Made by a program: the position numbers and the translations under genes. The notes below the pieces were generated by a model. That model had not been told where the DNA came from, made no database searches, and saw only the letters and a list, made by a program, of their open reading frames with translations. Positions 47,722 through 56,369 of a stretch of 64,000 nt of DNA are shown piece after piece. Position 1 is the stretch's first letter. Every line of letters begins with the position of its first letter. The stretch is from Mycolicibacterium sp. BiH015 (GTDB taxonomy: Bacteria > Actinomycetota > Actinomycetes > Mycobacteriales > Mycobacteriaceae): contig NZ_JAQGCZ010000005.1 of NCBI RefSeq assembly GCF_027706845.1, positions 310,001 through 374,000 on the forward strand, read 5' to 3'.

Positions 47722-48393
47722 GTGACATCTCCTGCTCGGATGCCTGACTGGACTGCGCTCGACAACCTGTTCACCCGCACCCTGCACAGTGAGGACGATG
47801 CGCTGCGCGCGGCCCGGGAGGCCGCCGGCGCCGCGGGCATGCCCGCCATCGAGGTCTCGGCCCAGCACGCCAAACTGCTGTCGCTTCTGGTGCGGATGTC
47901 GGGAGCGCGCCGTGTGCTGGAGATCGGCACGCTCGCCGGCTACAGCACCATCTCGCTGGCGCGGGCCGTCGGGCCGGACGGCTCCGTCGTGACGCTCGAA
48001 TACGAGCCCTCGCACGCCGACGTCGCCCAGCAGAATCTGGACCGCGCAGGGATCGCGGACCGTGTGGAGATCGTCGTCGGCGCGGCGCTGGAGTCGCTGC
48101 CCGGGCTGGCCGAGCGCGCGCCGTTCGATCTGGTGTTCATCGACGCCGACAAGGAGAACAACGTCGCCTACGTCGAGTGGGCGATCAGGCTCGGCAGACC
48201 CGGCACGGTCGTGGTCGTCGACAACATCGCCCGCAGCGGCCGGGTGCTCGACCCGCAGCCGGGGGACGAGCAGGCGCAGGCGGTCCGGGCAATGTTCGAC
48301 ATGATGGGTGCCCACCCGCGGCTCGACACCGCCGCGATCCAGACCGTGGGAGCGAAGGGGTGGGACGGCTTCGCCATCGCGATAGTGGGGTGA
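47722..48393 (+). CDS. SAM-dependent O-methyltransferase (Rv0187-like)
   Basis: 223 residues from the GTG at 47722. SAM-binding motif EIGTLAGYSTISLARA, the acidic VTLEYEPSHA, and the metal-site segment FIDADKENNVAYVEWA with VVVDNIARSGRV place it in the class of small divalent-metal catechol/caffeoyl-CoA O-methyltransferases. Order after the Rv0185-like gene matches Rv0187. Substrate unknown. Its stop codon lies in the first unit of a short tandem repeat. Confidence 0.9.
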   Translation: MTSPARMPDWTALDNLFTRTLHSEDDALRAAREAAGAAGMPAIEVSAQHAKLLSLLVRMSGARRVLEIGTLAGYSTISLARAVGPDGSVVTLEYEPSHADVAQQNLDRAGIADRVEIVVGAALESLPGLAERAPFDLVFIDADKENNVAYVEWAIRLGRPGTVVVVDNIARSGRVLDPQPGDEQAQAVRAMFDMMGAHPRLDTAAIQTVGAKGWDGFAIAIVG

Positions 48394-48433
48394 CAGTAGT
48401 AGTGGAGTGACAGCGGTAGTGGAGTGACAGTTG
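48383..48433 (+). repeat. Three tandem 17-base repeats
   Basis: Units TAGTGGGGTGACAGTAG (48383-48399), TAGTGGAGTGACAGCGG (48400-48416) and TAGTGGAGTGACAGTTG (48417-48433). The first unit contains the TGA stop of the methyltransferase, and each further unit repeats a TGA. They lie 38 bases before the TetR start. Confidence 0.85.
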
Positions 48434-48470
48434 TCGACCGACGGGTCAAGAACGGCTGTAGTCTTCGATC

Positions 48471-49049
48471 GTGGGACGGCCGAAGGAATTCGATCCGGCG
48501 GTAGCCGTCGATCGAGCGGTGGATGTGTTCTGGGGTCAGGGTTACGGCGCCACGACGCCGCAACAGCTTGCCGAGCAGCTCCAGATCGCCAGAGGCAGCA
48601 TGTATAACGCTTTTGGCGGCAAGCGGCAACTGTACGACCGTGCGCTTCGGCGGTACCTCGACATGCGGGTGGAGGCCGTGGGCGCGCTGCTGAACAGCCC
48701 CGGGCCCGCCAAAGAAATTCTCCGTCGGGTACTGCTCTACCTGGTGGAAGCTGACTTCGAGCGTGCCGACCGCCGGGGCTGTTTTGCGACGAACAGCGCA
48801 GTCGAGCTCGGACGGATCGACGAAGACGTCACCCGCGGGGTGCTCGAGCTGTTCGGTCGGACCGAAGGGGCTTTTCGCGAGCTGATCGAGCGCGGCCAGC
48901 GGGAGGGCGACATCAGGGCCGACCTGGACGCTGCAGATGTGGCCAGCATGCTGTTGAGCACAGCGACCGGTGTGCACGTCTTGGCGCGCGTCGATTCCGG
49001 ACCCGAGCGGCTTCTGCGCGCTGTAGATGCAGCCGTAGCGCTTCTCTGA
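48471..49049 (+). CDS. TetR-family regulator
   Basis: 192 residues, GTG start. Helix-turn-helix from DRAVDVFWGQGYGATTPQQL to GSMYNAFGGKRQLY, the variant seen in YxaF/LmrA- and AcuR-like members. The C-terminal domain has RRGCFATNSAVELG, also usual there. It lies on the same strand as the metallo-beta-lactamase-fold gene with a palindrome between them, so it likely represses that gene. Confidence 0.9.
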   Translation: MGRPKEFDPAVAVDRAVDVFWGQGYGATTPQQLAEQLQIARGSMYNAFGGKRQLYDRALRRYLDMRVEAVGALLNSPGPAKEILRRVLLYLVEADFERADRRGCFATNSAVELGRIDEDVTRGVLELFGRTEGAFRELIERGQREGDIRADLDAADVASMLLSTATGVHVLARVDSGPERLLRAVDAAVALL

Positions 49050-49086
49050 TTTCGCTCGAAGGCTCGTTCCCAGTCAGTTGGTGCTA

Positions 49087-49107
49087 TTTTGAACCTATAG
49101 GTCAAAA
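49087..49107. promoter_or_regulatory. Candidate TetR operator before the MBL gene
   Basis: The perfect 10-base palindrome ACCTATAGGT (49093-49102) is flanked by TTTTGA and CAAAA, which makes a near-symmetric 21-base site. It lies between the TetR stop and the MBL start, where a repressor would block the latter. Confidence 0.65.
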
Positions 49108-49131
49108 AAGGGCGCCTTGGAGGGGATATGT

Positions 49132-49983
49132 ATGAGCAAGACCCTGACTCTCGAGACGTTCACCGCCCGGCCGCGGCGGCTCGAACCGCCTCTTGACATC
49201 GCCCCTCCCGACGAGGGATGGACGTGGCCGCCGACCTCGGTGACATTGATCGTCGGCGAGAGGGAGGCCGTCCTGGTCGACACACTTCCGACCCTCGTGG
49301 ATTCGCAGGCACTGGCCGACTGGATCGAACTCACCGGCACGGTGCTCACCACGATCTTCATCACGCATAGTCATCTCGACCACTATCTCGGTGGCGCAAC
49401 CCTTCTCGTGCGATTCCCCGGAGCCCGGGTCGTCGCGACCGAAGCCACGGTTCGCCACATCGAGAACGAAGTGAGCTCCGGCGCCGAGAGGGCGACATAC
49501 GCAGCGATGTTCGTCGACGAACTCGTCTCGACCGTCATCGTGCCCGAAGTGCTTGAGGGTGACCGTATTGAACTCGAGGGTCACGATCTGCTCGTCGTGG
49601 CAACCGGCCAATCCGACCACGTCGATTCGTCCTACCTGCACTTACCCGAACTCGATGCCGTCATCGTCGGCGACATCGCCTACAACGACGTGCACTGCGC
49701 ACTCATGGGCACCGATCACGAGGCGCGACGGCAGTGGATCGGCACGATCGAAAAAGTTCAGGCGCGGCATCCGAAGATCGTCGTGGCCGCGCATCGGCGC
49801 GAGGGTGCGCCCGAAGATGCCCGTGTCCTGTCCGACACGATCGCCTACCTCGAACAGGCTGACCGTCTGCTGGCCGAAGGCGCCAGTGCCGGCGAATTCG
49901 TCGAACGGATGTCGCAACTGAATCCCACCCGGCTCAACGTCTCCACCCTGATGTACGGCGCCGTTGCTCTCGGTCTCAGCTAG
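49132..49983 (+). CDS. Metallo-beta-lactamase-fold hydrolase
   Basis: 283 residues from the ATG at 49132, six bases after GGAGGGG (49119-49125). The metal motif H79-x-H81-x-D83-H84 (THSHLDHYLGG) is complete; further ligands are likely in GQSDHVDSS and GDIAYNDVH. Members include lactonases, glyoxalase II-like and detoxifying esterases; the subgroup here is unclear. Control by the upstream TetR suggests an inducible, substrate-linked role. Its end overlaps the convergent IclR gene by eight bases. Confidence 0.88.
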   Translation: MSKTLTLETFTARPRRLEPPLDIAPPDEGWTWPPTSVTLIVGEREAVLVDTLPTLVDSQALADWIELTGTVLTTIFITHSHLDHYLGGATLLVRFPGARVVATEATVRHIENEVSSGAERATYAAMFVDELVSTVIVPEVLEGDRIELEGHDLLVVATGQSDHVDSSYLHLPELDAVIVGDIAYNDVHCALMGTDHEARRQWIGTIEKVQARHPKIVVAAHRREGAPEDARVLSDTIAYLEQADRLLAEGASAGEFVERMSQLNPTRLNVSTLMYGAVALGLS

Positions 49984-50665
49984 TCCATGCCGGGTCGTTC
50001 GCCACGCCCCGCAGCGCGTCGACGATCACCGATTCGTTGGCGCGGAAGCGGTCGGTGGGCGCGGGCACCGAGATCGCCACGATGTGGCCGCTCGCCAGTC
50101 GAGTGGCGATGCCGGCGGCCGAGATCCCCGCGGTGTGCTCGTCGCGGTCGAAGGTGATCGCCGAGACGCGCGCCGAGGCGTCGTCGAGGAGCGCGAGCGC
50201 GGCTTTCCCGTTGGCGGTGACGTCGAGGGGGAAGCGCTCACCGACGGCCGATACGGCGCGCAGCCGGTGCGCCGACTCGATCTGGTCGATGAACCACATC
50301 TGCCTGCCGCGCAACACCGACAGATCGACGGTCTCCTCGGTGGCCGCGGCGACCCGTTCGATCACGGGGCGCAACTGCGCCGCGAGGTTGGCGCCGTCCG
50401 CACTCGTCAGCCCCAGCAATCGGTCCCCGAGGCGGTAGCGCCCGGTGTCGTCCACCGCGGCGAAACCGACGTCGACCAACGCGACGAGCAGCCGCCGAGC
50501 CGTCGACTTCGCGAGGCCCAGATTCGTCCCGAGGTCGACCAGGCGAAGCCGGCCGGGAGCGGTCGCGATCTCGTCGAGAGCGGCAGCGGCTCGGCGCAGG
50601 ACCTGCAGTCCGTCGTCGCGGCCGTCGCTTCCGTCAATTTGTCCGTTCTCGTCCGTCGCCGCCAT
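49976..50665 (-). CDS. IclR-family regulator
   Basis: 229 residues. Winged helix (LRLVDLGTNLGLAKSTARRL) and a C-terminal IclR effector domain with LSVLRGRQMWFIDQIES, GERFPLDVTANGKAALAL and GIATRLASGHIVAISVPAP (in part). It is divergent from the flavoenzyme gene, and paired inverted half-sites lie between them. IclR proteins usually control catabolism of aromatic or small organic acids, which fits the enzymes downstream. Confidence 0.92.
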   Translation of the reverse strand: MAATDENGQIDGSDGRDDGLQVLRRAAAALDEIATAPGRLRLVDLGTNLGLAKSTARRLLVALVDVGFAAVDDTGRYRLGDRLLGLTSADGANLAAQLRPVIERVAAATEETVDLSVLRGRQMWFIDQIESAHRLRAVSAVGERFPLDVTANGKAALALLDDASARVSAITFDRDEHTAGISAAGIATRLASGHIVAISVPAPTDRFRANESVIVDALRGVANDPAWTS

Positions 50666-50681
50666 CCCGTCACTATATTGA

Positions 50682-50716
50682 TTCGCTGTACGGACTACAA
50701 AGATCCGCTATGCGAA
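50682..50716. promoter_or_regulatory. Candidate IclR operator: inverted 13-base half-sites
   Basis: TTCGCTGTACGGA (50682-50694) and TCCGCTATGCGAA (50704-50716) are inverted copies of one motif, TTCGC-N4-CGGA, nine bases apart, in the gap between divergent IclR and flavoenzyme genes. An outer GATTCGC/GCGAATC frame is perfect. Confidence 0.65.
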
Positions 50717-50732
50717 TCTCTCGGAGGGTGAG

Positions 50733-52067
50733 ATGGATCTGCCGAAACGACACTTCTTCCGCAACGACGACGGGTACGAGCGGGCGCGCGCGCAGACCGT
50801 GTGGAACGCCCGGACCCCGCAGCGCTACCCCGACCTCGTCGTCCAGGCGACCGACGTCGACGACGTGGTCGCCACCGTCCGGTACGCCGCCGAGCAGGAT
50901 CTGCAGATCGGGATCCGGTCCGGCGGGCACAGCTGGGCAGGCAACCACGTCCGCGACGGCGGCGTCCTGCTCGACATGCACGACATCAACCAGTGCGAGA
51001 TCGACGCCGAAGCCGGCACCGCGGTGGTGGGACCCGGTATGGGCGGCAGCGTCCTCGCCGGCATCCTGGGCAAGCAGGGCCTGTTCTTCCCCGCCGGGCA
51101 TTGCAAGGGCGTGTGCATCGGCGGGTATCTGCTGCAAGGCGGATACGGCTGGAACAGTCGCGTGCTCGGCCCGGCGTGTGAAAGCGTCATCGGCCTCGAC
51201 GTCGTCACCGCTGACGGCGAGATCCTTCACATCGACGCCGATCACCATCCCGATTTATATTGGGCTGCAAGGGGTTCAGGGCCGGGCTTCTTCGCGGTGG
51301 TGACGGCGTTCCGCCTCAAGCTCTACAAGCAGCCCGCGGTGATCGGCAGCAGCCTCTACGTCTACCCCATGGAGCTGGCCGATGAGATCTACCCGTGGGC
51401 GAGGTCGATCAGCGCCGAGGTGGACCGGAAGGTGGAGCTGCAGATCGCCGCGTCGAGATCGGTGCCGGGGATGGGGCTCGATACTCCCGGAATCGTCTTC
51501 GCCTCACCGGTTTTCGCCGACTCCGAGCAGGACGCGGTCGATGCGCTCGCCCTGCTGGAGACCTGTCCGGTGCGCGATAAGGCCATCGCCGCCGTGCCCT
51601 ACGCTCCCGCAGACATGGAGACCTGGTACGCGGGCGTCATGAGCAACTATCCCGACAACCACCGCTACGCCGCCGACAACATCTGGACGTCGGCATCGGC
51701 CGATGAGCTGATGCCCGGCATCACCCGCATCCTGGAGACCATGCCGCCGCATCCCTCGCATTTCCTGTGGCTCAACTGGGGGCCCTCGCCGCAGCGTCAG
51801 GACATGGCCTACAGCCTCGAAGACGAGATCTACCTCGCCCTCTACGGTGTCTGGGAGAACCCCGCCGACGACGAGAAGTACGGCGACTGGGCGAGATCGA
51901 ACATGGCCGCGATGGAACATCTGCAGAGCGGCATCCAACTCGCCGACGAGAATCTGGGCAATCGTCCGGCACCGTTCGCCACCCCCGAGGCGATGGCGAA
52001 GCTGGATCGGGTGCGCGCCGAGTACGACCCGAACGGCCGCTTCCACAGCTGGATGGGCCGTGTCTGA
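50733..52067 (+). CDS. Berberine-bridge-type FAD-linked oxidase
   Basis: 444 residues. PP-loop FAD domain with RSGGHSW (H66) and GHCKGVCIGGY (C124), the two positions that bind FAD covalently in bicovalent members; the usual Gly two turns later is replaced by C128. A substrate domain and a BBE C-terminal motif (DPNGRFHSWMGRV; usual form has NPxxxF) follow. Such enzymes oxidise sugars, polyketides or aromatic alcohols with O2. It overlaps the PhlG-like gene by TGATG, so the two steps are probably linked. Confidence 0.9.
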   Translation: MDLPKRHFFRNDDGYERARAQTVWNARTPQRYPDLVVQATDVDDVVATVRYAAEQDLQIGIRSGGHSWAGNHVRDGGVLLDMHDINQCEIDAEAGTAVVGPGMGGSVLAGILGKQGLFFPAGHCKGVCIGGYLLQGGYGWNSRVLGPACESVIGLDVVTADGEILHIDADHHPDLYWAARGSGPGFFAVVTAFRLKLYKQPAVIGSSLYVYPMELADEIYPWARSISAEVDRKVELQIAASRSVPGMGLDTPGIVFASPVFADSEQDAVDALALLETCPVRDKAIAAVPYAPADMETWYAGVMSNYPDNHRYAADNIWTSASADELMPGITRILETMPPHPSHFLWLNWGPSPQRQDMAYSLEDEIYLALYGVWENPADDEKYGDWARSNMAAMEHLQSGIQLADENLGNRPAPFATPEAMAKLDRVRAEYDPNGRFHSWMGRV

Positions 52068-52846
52068 TGGCCGCGTATCTCGGATACCGCGGCGACGACG
52101 CGAACACCGACTTCGGCGAGTTCTTCAACCCTGAGATGGCCACCCTCCCAGGCCATGTCGTCGACGCGCTGCACCACGGCCCGCAGGCCGATCAGGTGTT
52201 GCTCGAATTCGACAGCGTGGCAACTCTTCTCGATGACGGATACCACCAGACCGAAAACGGGTACGGGCAGCTTCGCGGCGGCGGGTTCCAGGTTTCGGTC
52301 CGCACCGACATGCCGGGTGTCACTCCGCAGATGTGGGACTGGTGGTTCGGCTGGCACGGTAGCGACTCCCGTCGCTACAAGCTGTGGCATCCCCGGGCCC
52401 ACGCGTCGGCGCGGTGGGCCGACCGCAACGCCGGCGAGAACAGCCGTTACGTCGGGCGCACGTCGCTGATCGAGGAATACCTCGGATCGGCATACGCGAA
52501 GGCCGCGATCCGCTTCCTGCCGCCCGAACAGATGGGTCTGCCCCCGGACCGGCTCGGTGACTCGGTCGCAGTGTGCGCCCGGTTGGGCTCGTCGGAGGTG
52601 CCCGTCGACATCGGCTGGTTCGTCCACCAGATCCGGCCGACGGCCGACGGCGCCGAGATGCGATCCCGGTTCTGGATGGGCGGCCCCTACGTCCGGGTTC
52701 GGCACGGGAACCTGTTGGCGAACACCGTCGTTCGGCCGGTGGCCGCCAGGCAGCTGCCCGACCCGCGCGACCTGCTGGTGCACTGCGCGCAGGAGATGAA
52801 CCATCTCGCCGGCTTTCTGCCCGCCCTTCACGCGAAGTTCGGGTGA
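52067..52846 (+). CDS. DAPG (PhlG-type) C-C hydrolase
   Basis: 259 residues, ATG on the last base of the previous stop codon. It matches the 2,4-diacetylphloroglucinol hydrolase family: MWDWWFGWH, YKLWHPRAH with H108, E136/E137 in the middle and the zinc pair H239-x3-E243 in HCAQEMNHLAGFLP. PhlG uses zinc to cut the C-C bond of an acyl-phloroglucinol. The true substrate here is unknown; with the flavoenzyme it may degrade an acylated phenol or polyketide. Confidence 0.85.
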   Translation: MAAYLGYRGDDANTDFGEFFNPEMATLPGHVVDALHHGPQADQVLLEFDSVATLLDDGYHQTENGYGQLRGGGFQVSVRTDMPGVTPQMWDWWFGWHGSDSRRYKLWHPRAHASARWADRNAGENSRYVGRTSLIEEYLGSAYAKAAIRFLPPEQMGLPPDRLGDSVAVCARLGSSEVPVDIGWFVHQIRPTADGAEMRSRFWMGGPYVRVRHGNLLANTVVRPVAARQLPDPRDLLVHCAQEMNHLAGFLPALHAKFG

Positions 52847-52872
52847 CGCCGGGCCGGGGTATACAGCCGCTC

Positions 52873-53244
52873 ATGTGGACGGTGGACAGGCAACTCGATG
52901 CGCCCGCGGACACGGTGTGGCAGATCCTCACCGACCTCGACGCGTGGCCGCGGTGGGGGCTGAGCGTTTCCAGGGCCCAGCTCAACGGCGCGGCGTTCGA
53001 ACTCGGCGCCACCGGCACCGTGTGGACGCCGATCGGTGTGCCGCTGCCGTTCGTGATCTCCGAACTCGACCAGGGCAGAACCTGGGGGTGGACGGTCGCC
53101 GGCGTGCCCGCGACCCGACACGGCGTCGAACCCCGCGACTCCGGGTCGCGCCTCTGGATGAGTGCCCCGGTATGGGCACCGGCCTACCTGCCGGTGCTCG
53201 CACTGGCGTTGCGGCGTATCGACGAGATGGCCGTGCAGTTTTGA
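52873..53244 (+). CDS. SRPBCC-fold protein
   Basis: 123 residues from the ATG at 52873. The START-like opening WTVDRQLDAPADTVWQIL and the strand pattern up to VSELDQGRTWGWTVAG are visible in part; the C-terminal helix is short (LPVLALALRRIDEM). Follows the PhlG-like gene by 26 bases on the same strand, so it may belong to the same module, perhaps to bind the substrate or product. Confidence 0.8.
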   Translation: MWTVDRQLDAPADTVWQILTDLDAWPRWGLSVSRAQLNGAAFELGATGTVWTPIGVPLPFVISELDQGRTWGWTVAGVPATRHGVEPRDSGSRLWMSAPVWAPAYLPVLALALRRIDEMAVQF

Positions 53245-53272
53245 TACCGGCGGCTGCGGCAATATATGCGGC

Positions 53273-53713
53273 ATGGCCGTCACCGAAAAGCGCGAGATCG
53301 TCATCGAAGCGACCCCCGACGAGATCCTCGCCGTGCTCTACGACCTCGAATCGCTGACCGAGTGGTCGTCGGCGCACCAGGAGATCGAGATCCTCGAGCG
53401 TGACGAGGAGGGCAGGCCGAAGAGGTCTCGCCAGGTCGTCAAGATCGTCGGTGTCAGCGACGAGCAGATTCTCGACTTCGACGTCTACGACGACGGCGTG
53501 GGGTGGACGCTGGTCAAGTCGCAACAGCAGAAGGCGCAGAAGGCGCGCTACACCTTGCGGCCCGACGGCGAGACGACGCACGTGACGTTCGATCTGAGCG
53601 TGGATCTGATGGTGCCGCTGCCCGGATTCCTGGTGAAGAAGGGTGCGAAAGGCTTGATGGACACCGCGACCGAGGGGCTGCGCAAGCGGGTGCTGTCGGT
53701 CAAGAACGGGTGA
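53273..53713 (+). CDS. SRPBCC-fold protein
   Basis: 146 residues from the ATG at 53273. Pattern EIVIEATPDEILAVLYDLE at the start and a long C-terminal helix (GAKGLMDTATEGLRKRVLSV). The type resembles the TB18.5-like protein at 18832 in size and layout. It overlaps the convergent Lrp gene by 14 bases. Ligand unknown. Confidence 0.85.
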   Translation: MAVTEKREIVIEATPDEILAVLYDLESLTEWSSAHQEIEILERDEEGRPKRSRQVVKIVGVSDEQILDFDVYDDGVGWTLVKSQQQKAQKARYTLRPDGETTHVTFDLSVDLMVPLPGFLVKKGAKGLMDTATEGLRKRVLSVKNG

Positions 53714-54599
53714 CGGCGTTGAGCCCGGACGCGTAGCTCTCTTTCACCACGTCCAGGTGAGACCAGGTCTCCAGTCCCCGGACACCGGGTAACGCCCGCA
53801 CGGTGTCGAGCACGTCGACCAGGTGGGCGGCCGAGAACGCCCGAATCGTCACCAGGACGTCGAACCGTCCGAGCGTGCGCGCGACGAAGATGACCGACGG
53901 CATGCCGGTGAGCGCGGTGACGACCTCGTGATGATCGCCGGCGAGCCGAATGCCGAAACCCATGGCGCTCTGCCGATCCTGACCGGAATGACGTACCACC
54001 GCACCGATGCGGATCACCTTGTTCTGGATCAGGCGGACCACACGCCGCCGCGCCCCGGCCGCGGACAACCCGACCGCGCGGGCAAGGTCCACGTAGGAGG
54101 CCCGGCCGTCCTCCTGCAGTTCGAGCAGAAGCGCCCAGTCGGTGTCGTCGAGGTGGGTGCTGACCTCCCCGACAGGCCCGATCACGTCACGCATCACCTC
54201 GACATAAACAAGCGTGTCGACCCCGGATACTCCGGGCAGCGCACGCAGTTCGGACACCGCTCGATCCACGTCGAGCGACGAGGCCGAACGGATTTCCGCG
54301 ACCAGACCGTGCTGACCACTGGTCAAGGACAGGAACGGGATGTCGTCGCGCTGCGCGAGTTCGGCCGCGAGGGGAGCGGCCGGACCGTGGACGCCGACGC
54401 TGACATGTGCGTGCACCGGACGGCCCAGGACGGCGGGATGGACGGCGCCGCGGATGACGACCTGGCCGGTGGCGAGGAGGCGCGCCATCCGGGCCGCGGC
54501 GGCCGATCGGGACAGCCCCACGTGGCGTGCGATCTCTCGGTGAGTGAGCCGTCCGTCGGATTCGAGCAGCTCCACGATGGCCTCGTCCAGCTCGTCCAC
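53700..54599 (-). CDS. Double-domain Lrp/AsnC-type regulator
   Basis: 299 residues from a GTG at 54599 with GGAGG four bases upstream; in-frame ATGs at 54683 and 54704 would give a longer, less typical N-terminus, so the start is uncertain. Two full Lrp units stand in tandem: helix-turn-helix (DELDEAIVELLESDGRLTHR, in part) plus RAM domain, then a second DTDWALLLELQEDGRASY unit plus domain. This one-chain dimer form is known in actinobacteria. It faces the guanidino-type operon and likely controls it in response to an amino acid or amine. Confidence 0.85.
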   Translation of the reverse strand: MDELDEAIVELLESDGRLTHREIARHVGLSRSAAAARMARLLATGQVVIRGAVHPAVLGRPVHAHVSVGVHGPAAPLAAELAQRDDIPFLSLTSGQHGLVAEIRSASSLDVDRAVSELRALPGVSGVDTLVYVEVMRDVIGPVGEVSTHLDDTDWALLLELQEDGRASYVDLARAVGLSAAGARRRVVRLIQNKVIRIGAVVRHSGQDRQSAMGFGIRLAGDHHEVVTALTGMPSVIFVARTLGRFDVLVTIRAFSAAHLVDVLDTVRALPGVRGLETWSHLDVVKESYASGLNAVTRS

Positions 54600-54812
54600 T
54601 TGGCCTCCCGCGAAATCTGTCCAAGGTTTTTTCGACCTGATCCGCGCGCCCCATCCGTCGTCATTTGGGGCAGATATCTTCATTATCGACGGAAGTTCCG
54701 GCACTCACAGGAGAATCGACAGTAGAAACATCCCTGTAACGAATGAACTGCTTGCCAGCCCCAACGAGCCGTCTTACCGTGAGCCACACCACACAGAGGC
54801 TGGAGGGACGTC
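54600..54812. other. Divergent gap Lrp/permease
   Basis: 213 bases holding promoters for the Lrp gene and the permease operon. A weak GATA-N7-TATC repeat (54673-54687) is the only symmetric element. No ykkC-type guanidine riboswitch features are seen. GGAGG lies shortly before the permease ATG. Confidence 0.45.
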
Positions 54813-56369
54813 ATGGCATCGGAGAACCTCGCCGCACCGCCGAAGGTCACCGAGGTCGAGGTGCACGGTGTCGAACCGATCCCGGACGCCGAGCGCACCG
54901 CCGGTCCACTCGATCTGTTCCGGCTGACCTTCGGCGGCGCGAACACCATCGCCACCGTCGTGCTCGGCAGCTTCCCGATCATCTTCGGTCTGTCGTTCCG
55001 CGACGCGGTGTTGGCCACGTTGCTGGGCGTGGTTCTCGGCGCGGCGATCCTGGCGCCGATGGCGCTCTTCGGCCCGCGCAACGGAACCAACAACGCGGTG
55101 TCCTCGTCGGCGCATCTCGGTGTCCACGGCCGCGTCGTCGGTTCCTTCCTGTCGCTGCTGACCGCTGTCGCGTTCTTCTCGATCTCGGTGTGGACCTCGG
55201 GCGACGTCCTGGTGGGCGGGGCCAACAGGGCGTTCGGGTTACCGTCCTCGGACGCCGCTGTAGGGGTGGCCTACGGAGTCTTCGCACTGCTGGTGCTGGT
55301 GGTGTGCATCTACGGGTTCCGATTCATGTTGCTGGTCAACAAGATTGCCGTCATCGCCGCCACCGTGCTGTTCCTCCTCGGCATCTTCGCGTTCGGCGCA
55401 ACGTTCGACCCCTCGTATGCGGGCATCTTCGGACCCGACGCCGACGCCGCGACCAACGCGCTGTACTGGCCGTCCTTCGTCGGCGCCGCGTTGATCGTGA
55501 TGTCCAATCCTGTGAGTTTCGGTGCCTTCCTCGGTGATTGGGCCCGCTACATTCCGCGCGAAACTCCGGTGTGGAAGCCGATGGCCGCGGCCTTCTGCGC
55601 ACAGATCGCCACGCTGGTGCCGTTCCTGTTCGGGATCGTGACCGCGTCGGTGGTGGCGACCAATGCGCCGCAGTTCTTCGACGAGGGCAACTACGTCGGT
55701 GGACTTCTCGAGGTGTCGCCGGGGTGGTATTTCGTTCCGGTGTGCCTGATCGCGCTGATCGGCGGCATGTCCACCGGCACCACGGCGCTGTACGGCACGG
55801 GGCTCGACTTCTCCAGCGTCTTCCCACGATTCAGCCGGGTGCAGGCCACGGTGTTCATCGGCGCCCTGGCGATCCTGTTCATCTTCGTCGGCCGGTTCGC
55901 CTTCAACGTCGTCCAGAGCATCTCGACGTTCGCGGTGCTGATCGTCACCTGCACCGCCCCGTGGATGGTCGTGATGATGATCGGCTGGCTGGTGCGGCGC
56001 GGCTGGTATGACTCCGACTCCCTGCAGGTCTTCAACCGCAGGCAGCGCGGCGGTCGCTACTGGTTCGCCCACGGCTGGAACTGGCGCGGCCTGGGTGCGT
56101 GGCTGGTATCGGCGGCGCTGTCACTGTGCTTCGTGAACCTGCCCGGCCAATTCGTCGGCCCGCTTGGCGATCTCGCCAACGGCATCGACCTCTCGATCCC
56201 GGTGGGACTCGGCTTGGCCGCCGTCCTGTATCCCGTTCTGCTGTTCGTGTTCCCCGAGCCTGTCGACGCGTTCGGTCCCGACGGCGCCCGCGCCGTCCCC
56301 ATGGGACCGGCGGCAGGCATCCCCATCACCAATGTCGACCAACCGAACCCTGAGGAAGTGCCCGCATGA
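54813..56369 (+). CDS. NCS1-family purine-cytosine-type permease
   Basis: 518 residues with about twelve membrane helices. The NCS1 pattern [20 protein letters not shown] and [18 protein letters not shown] near the start and [18 protein letters not shown] in the middle are recognisable. Members import nucleobases, allantoin, hydantoins or related N-rich compounds with H+ or Na+. The operon suggests a guanidino or ureido substrate. The ureohydrolase starts inside its stop (ATGA overlap). Confidence 0.9.
   Translation: MASENLAAPPKVTEVEVHGVEPIPDAERTAGPLDLFRLTFGGANTIATVVLGSFPIIFGLSFRDAVLATLLGVVLGAAILAPMALFGPRNGTNNAVSSSAHLGVHGRVVGSFLSLLTAVAFFSISVWTSGDVLVGGANRAFGLPSSDAAVGVAYGVFALLVLVVCIYGFRFMLLVNKIAVIAATVLFLLGIFAFGATFDPSYAGIFGPDADAATNALYWPSFVGAALIVMSNPVSFGAFLGDWARYIPRETPVWKPMAAAFCAQIATLVPFLFGIVTASVVATNAPQFFDEGNYVGGLLEVSPGWYFVPVCLIALIGGMSTGTTALYGTGLDFSSVFPRFSRVQATVFIGALAILFIFVGRFAFNVVQSISTFAVLIVTCTAPWMVVMMIGWLVRRGWYDSDSLQVFNRRQRGGRYWFAHGWNWRGLGAWLVSAALSLCFVNLPGQFVGPLGDLANGIDLSIPVGLGLAAVLYPVLLFVFPEPVDAFGPDGARAVPMGPAAGIPITNVDQPNPEEVPA

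Noticed and set aside
54600..54812. Guanidine (ykkC) riboswitch before the permease operon
   Set aside because: Neither the conserved ACGA-type loops nor a matching helix set could be found in the gap.
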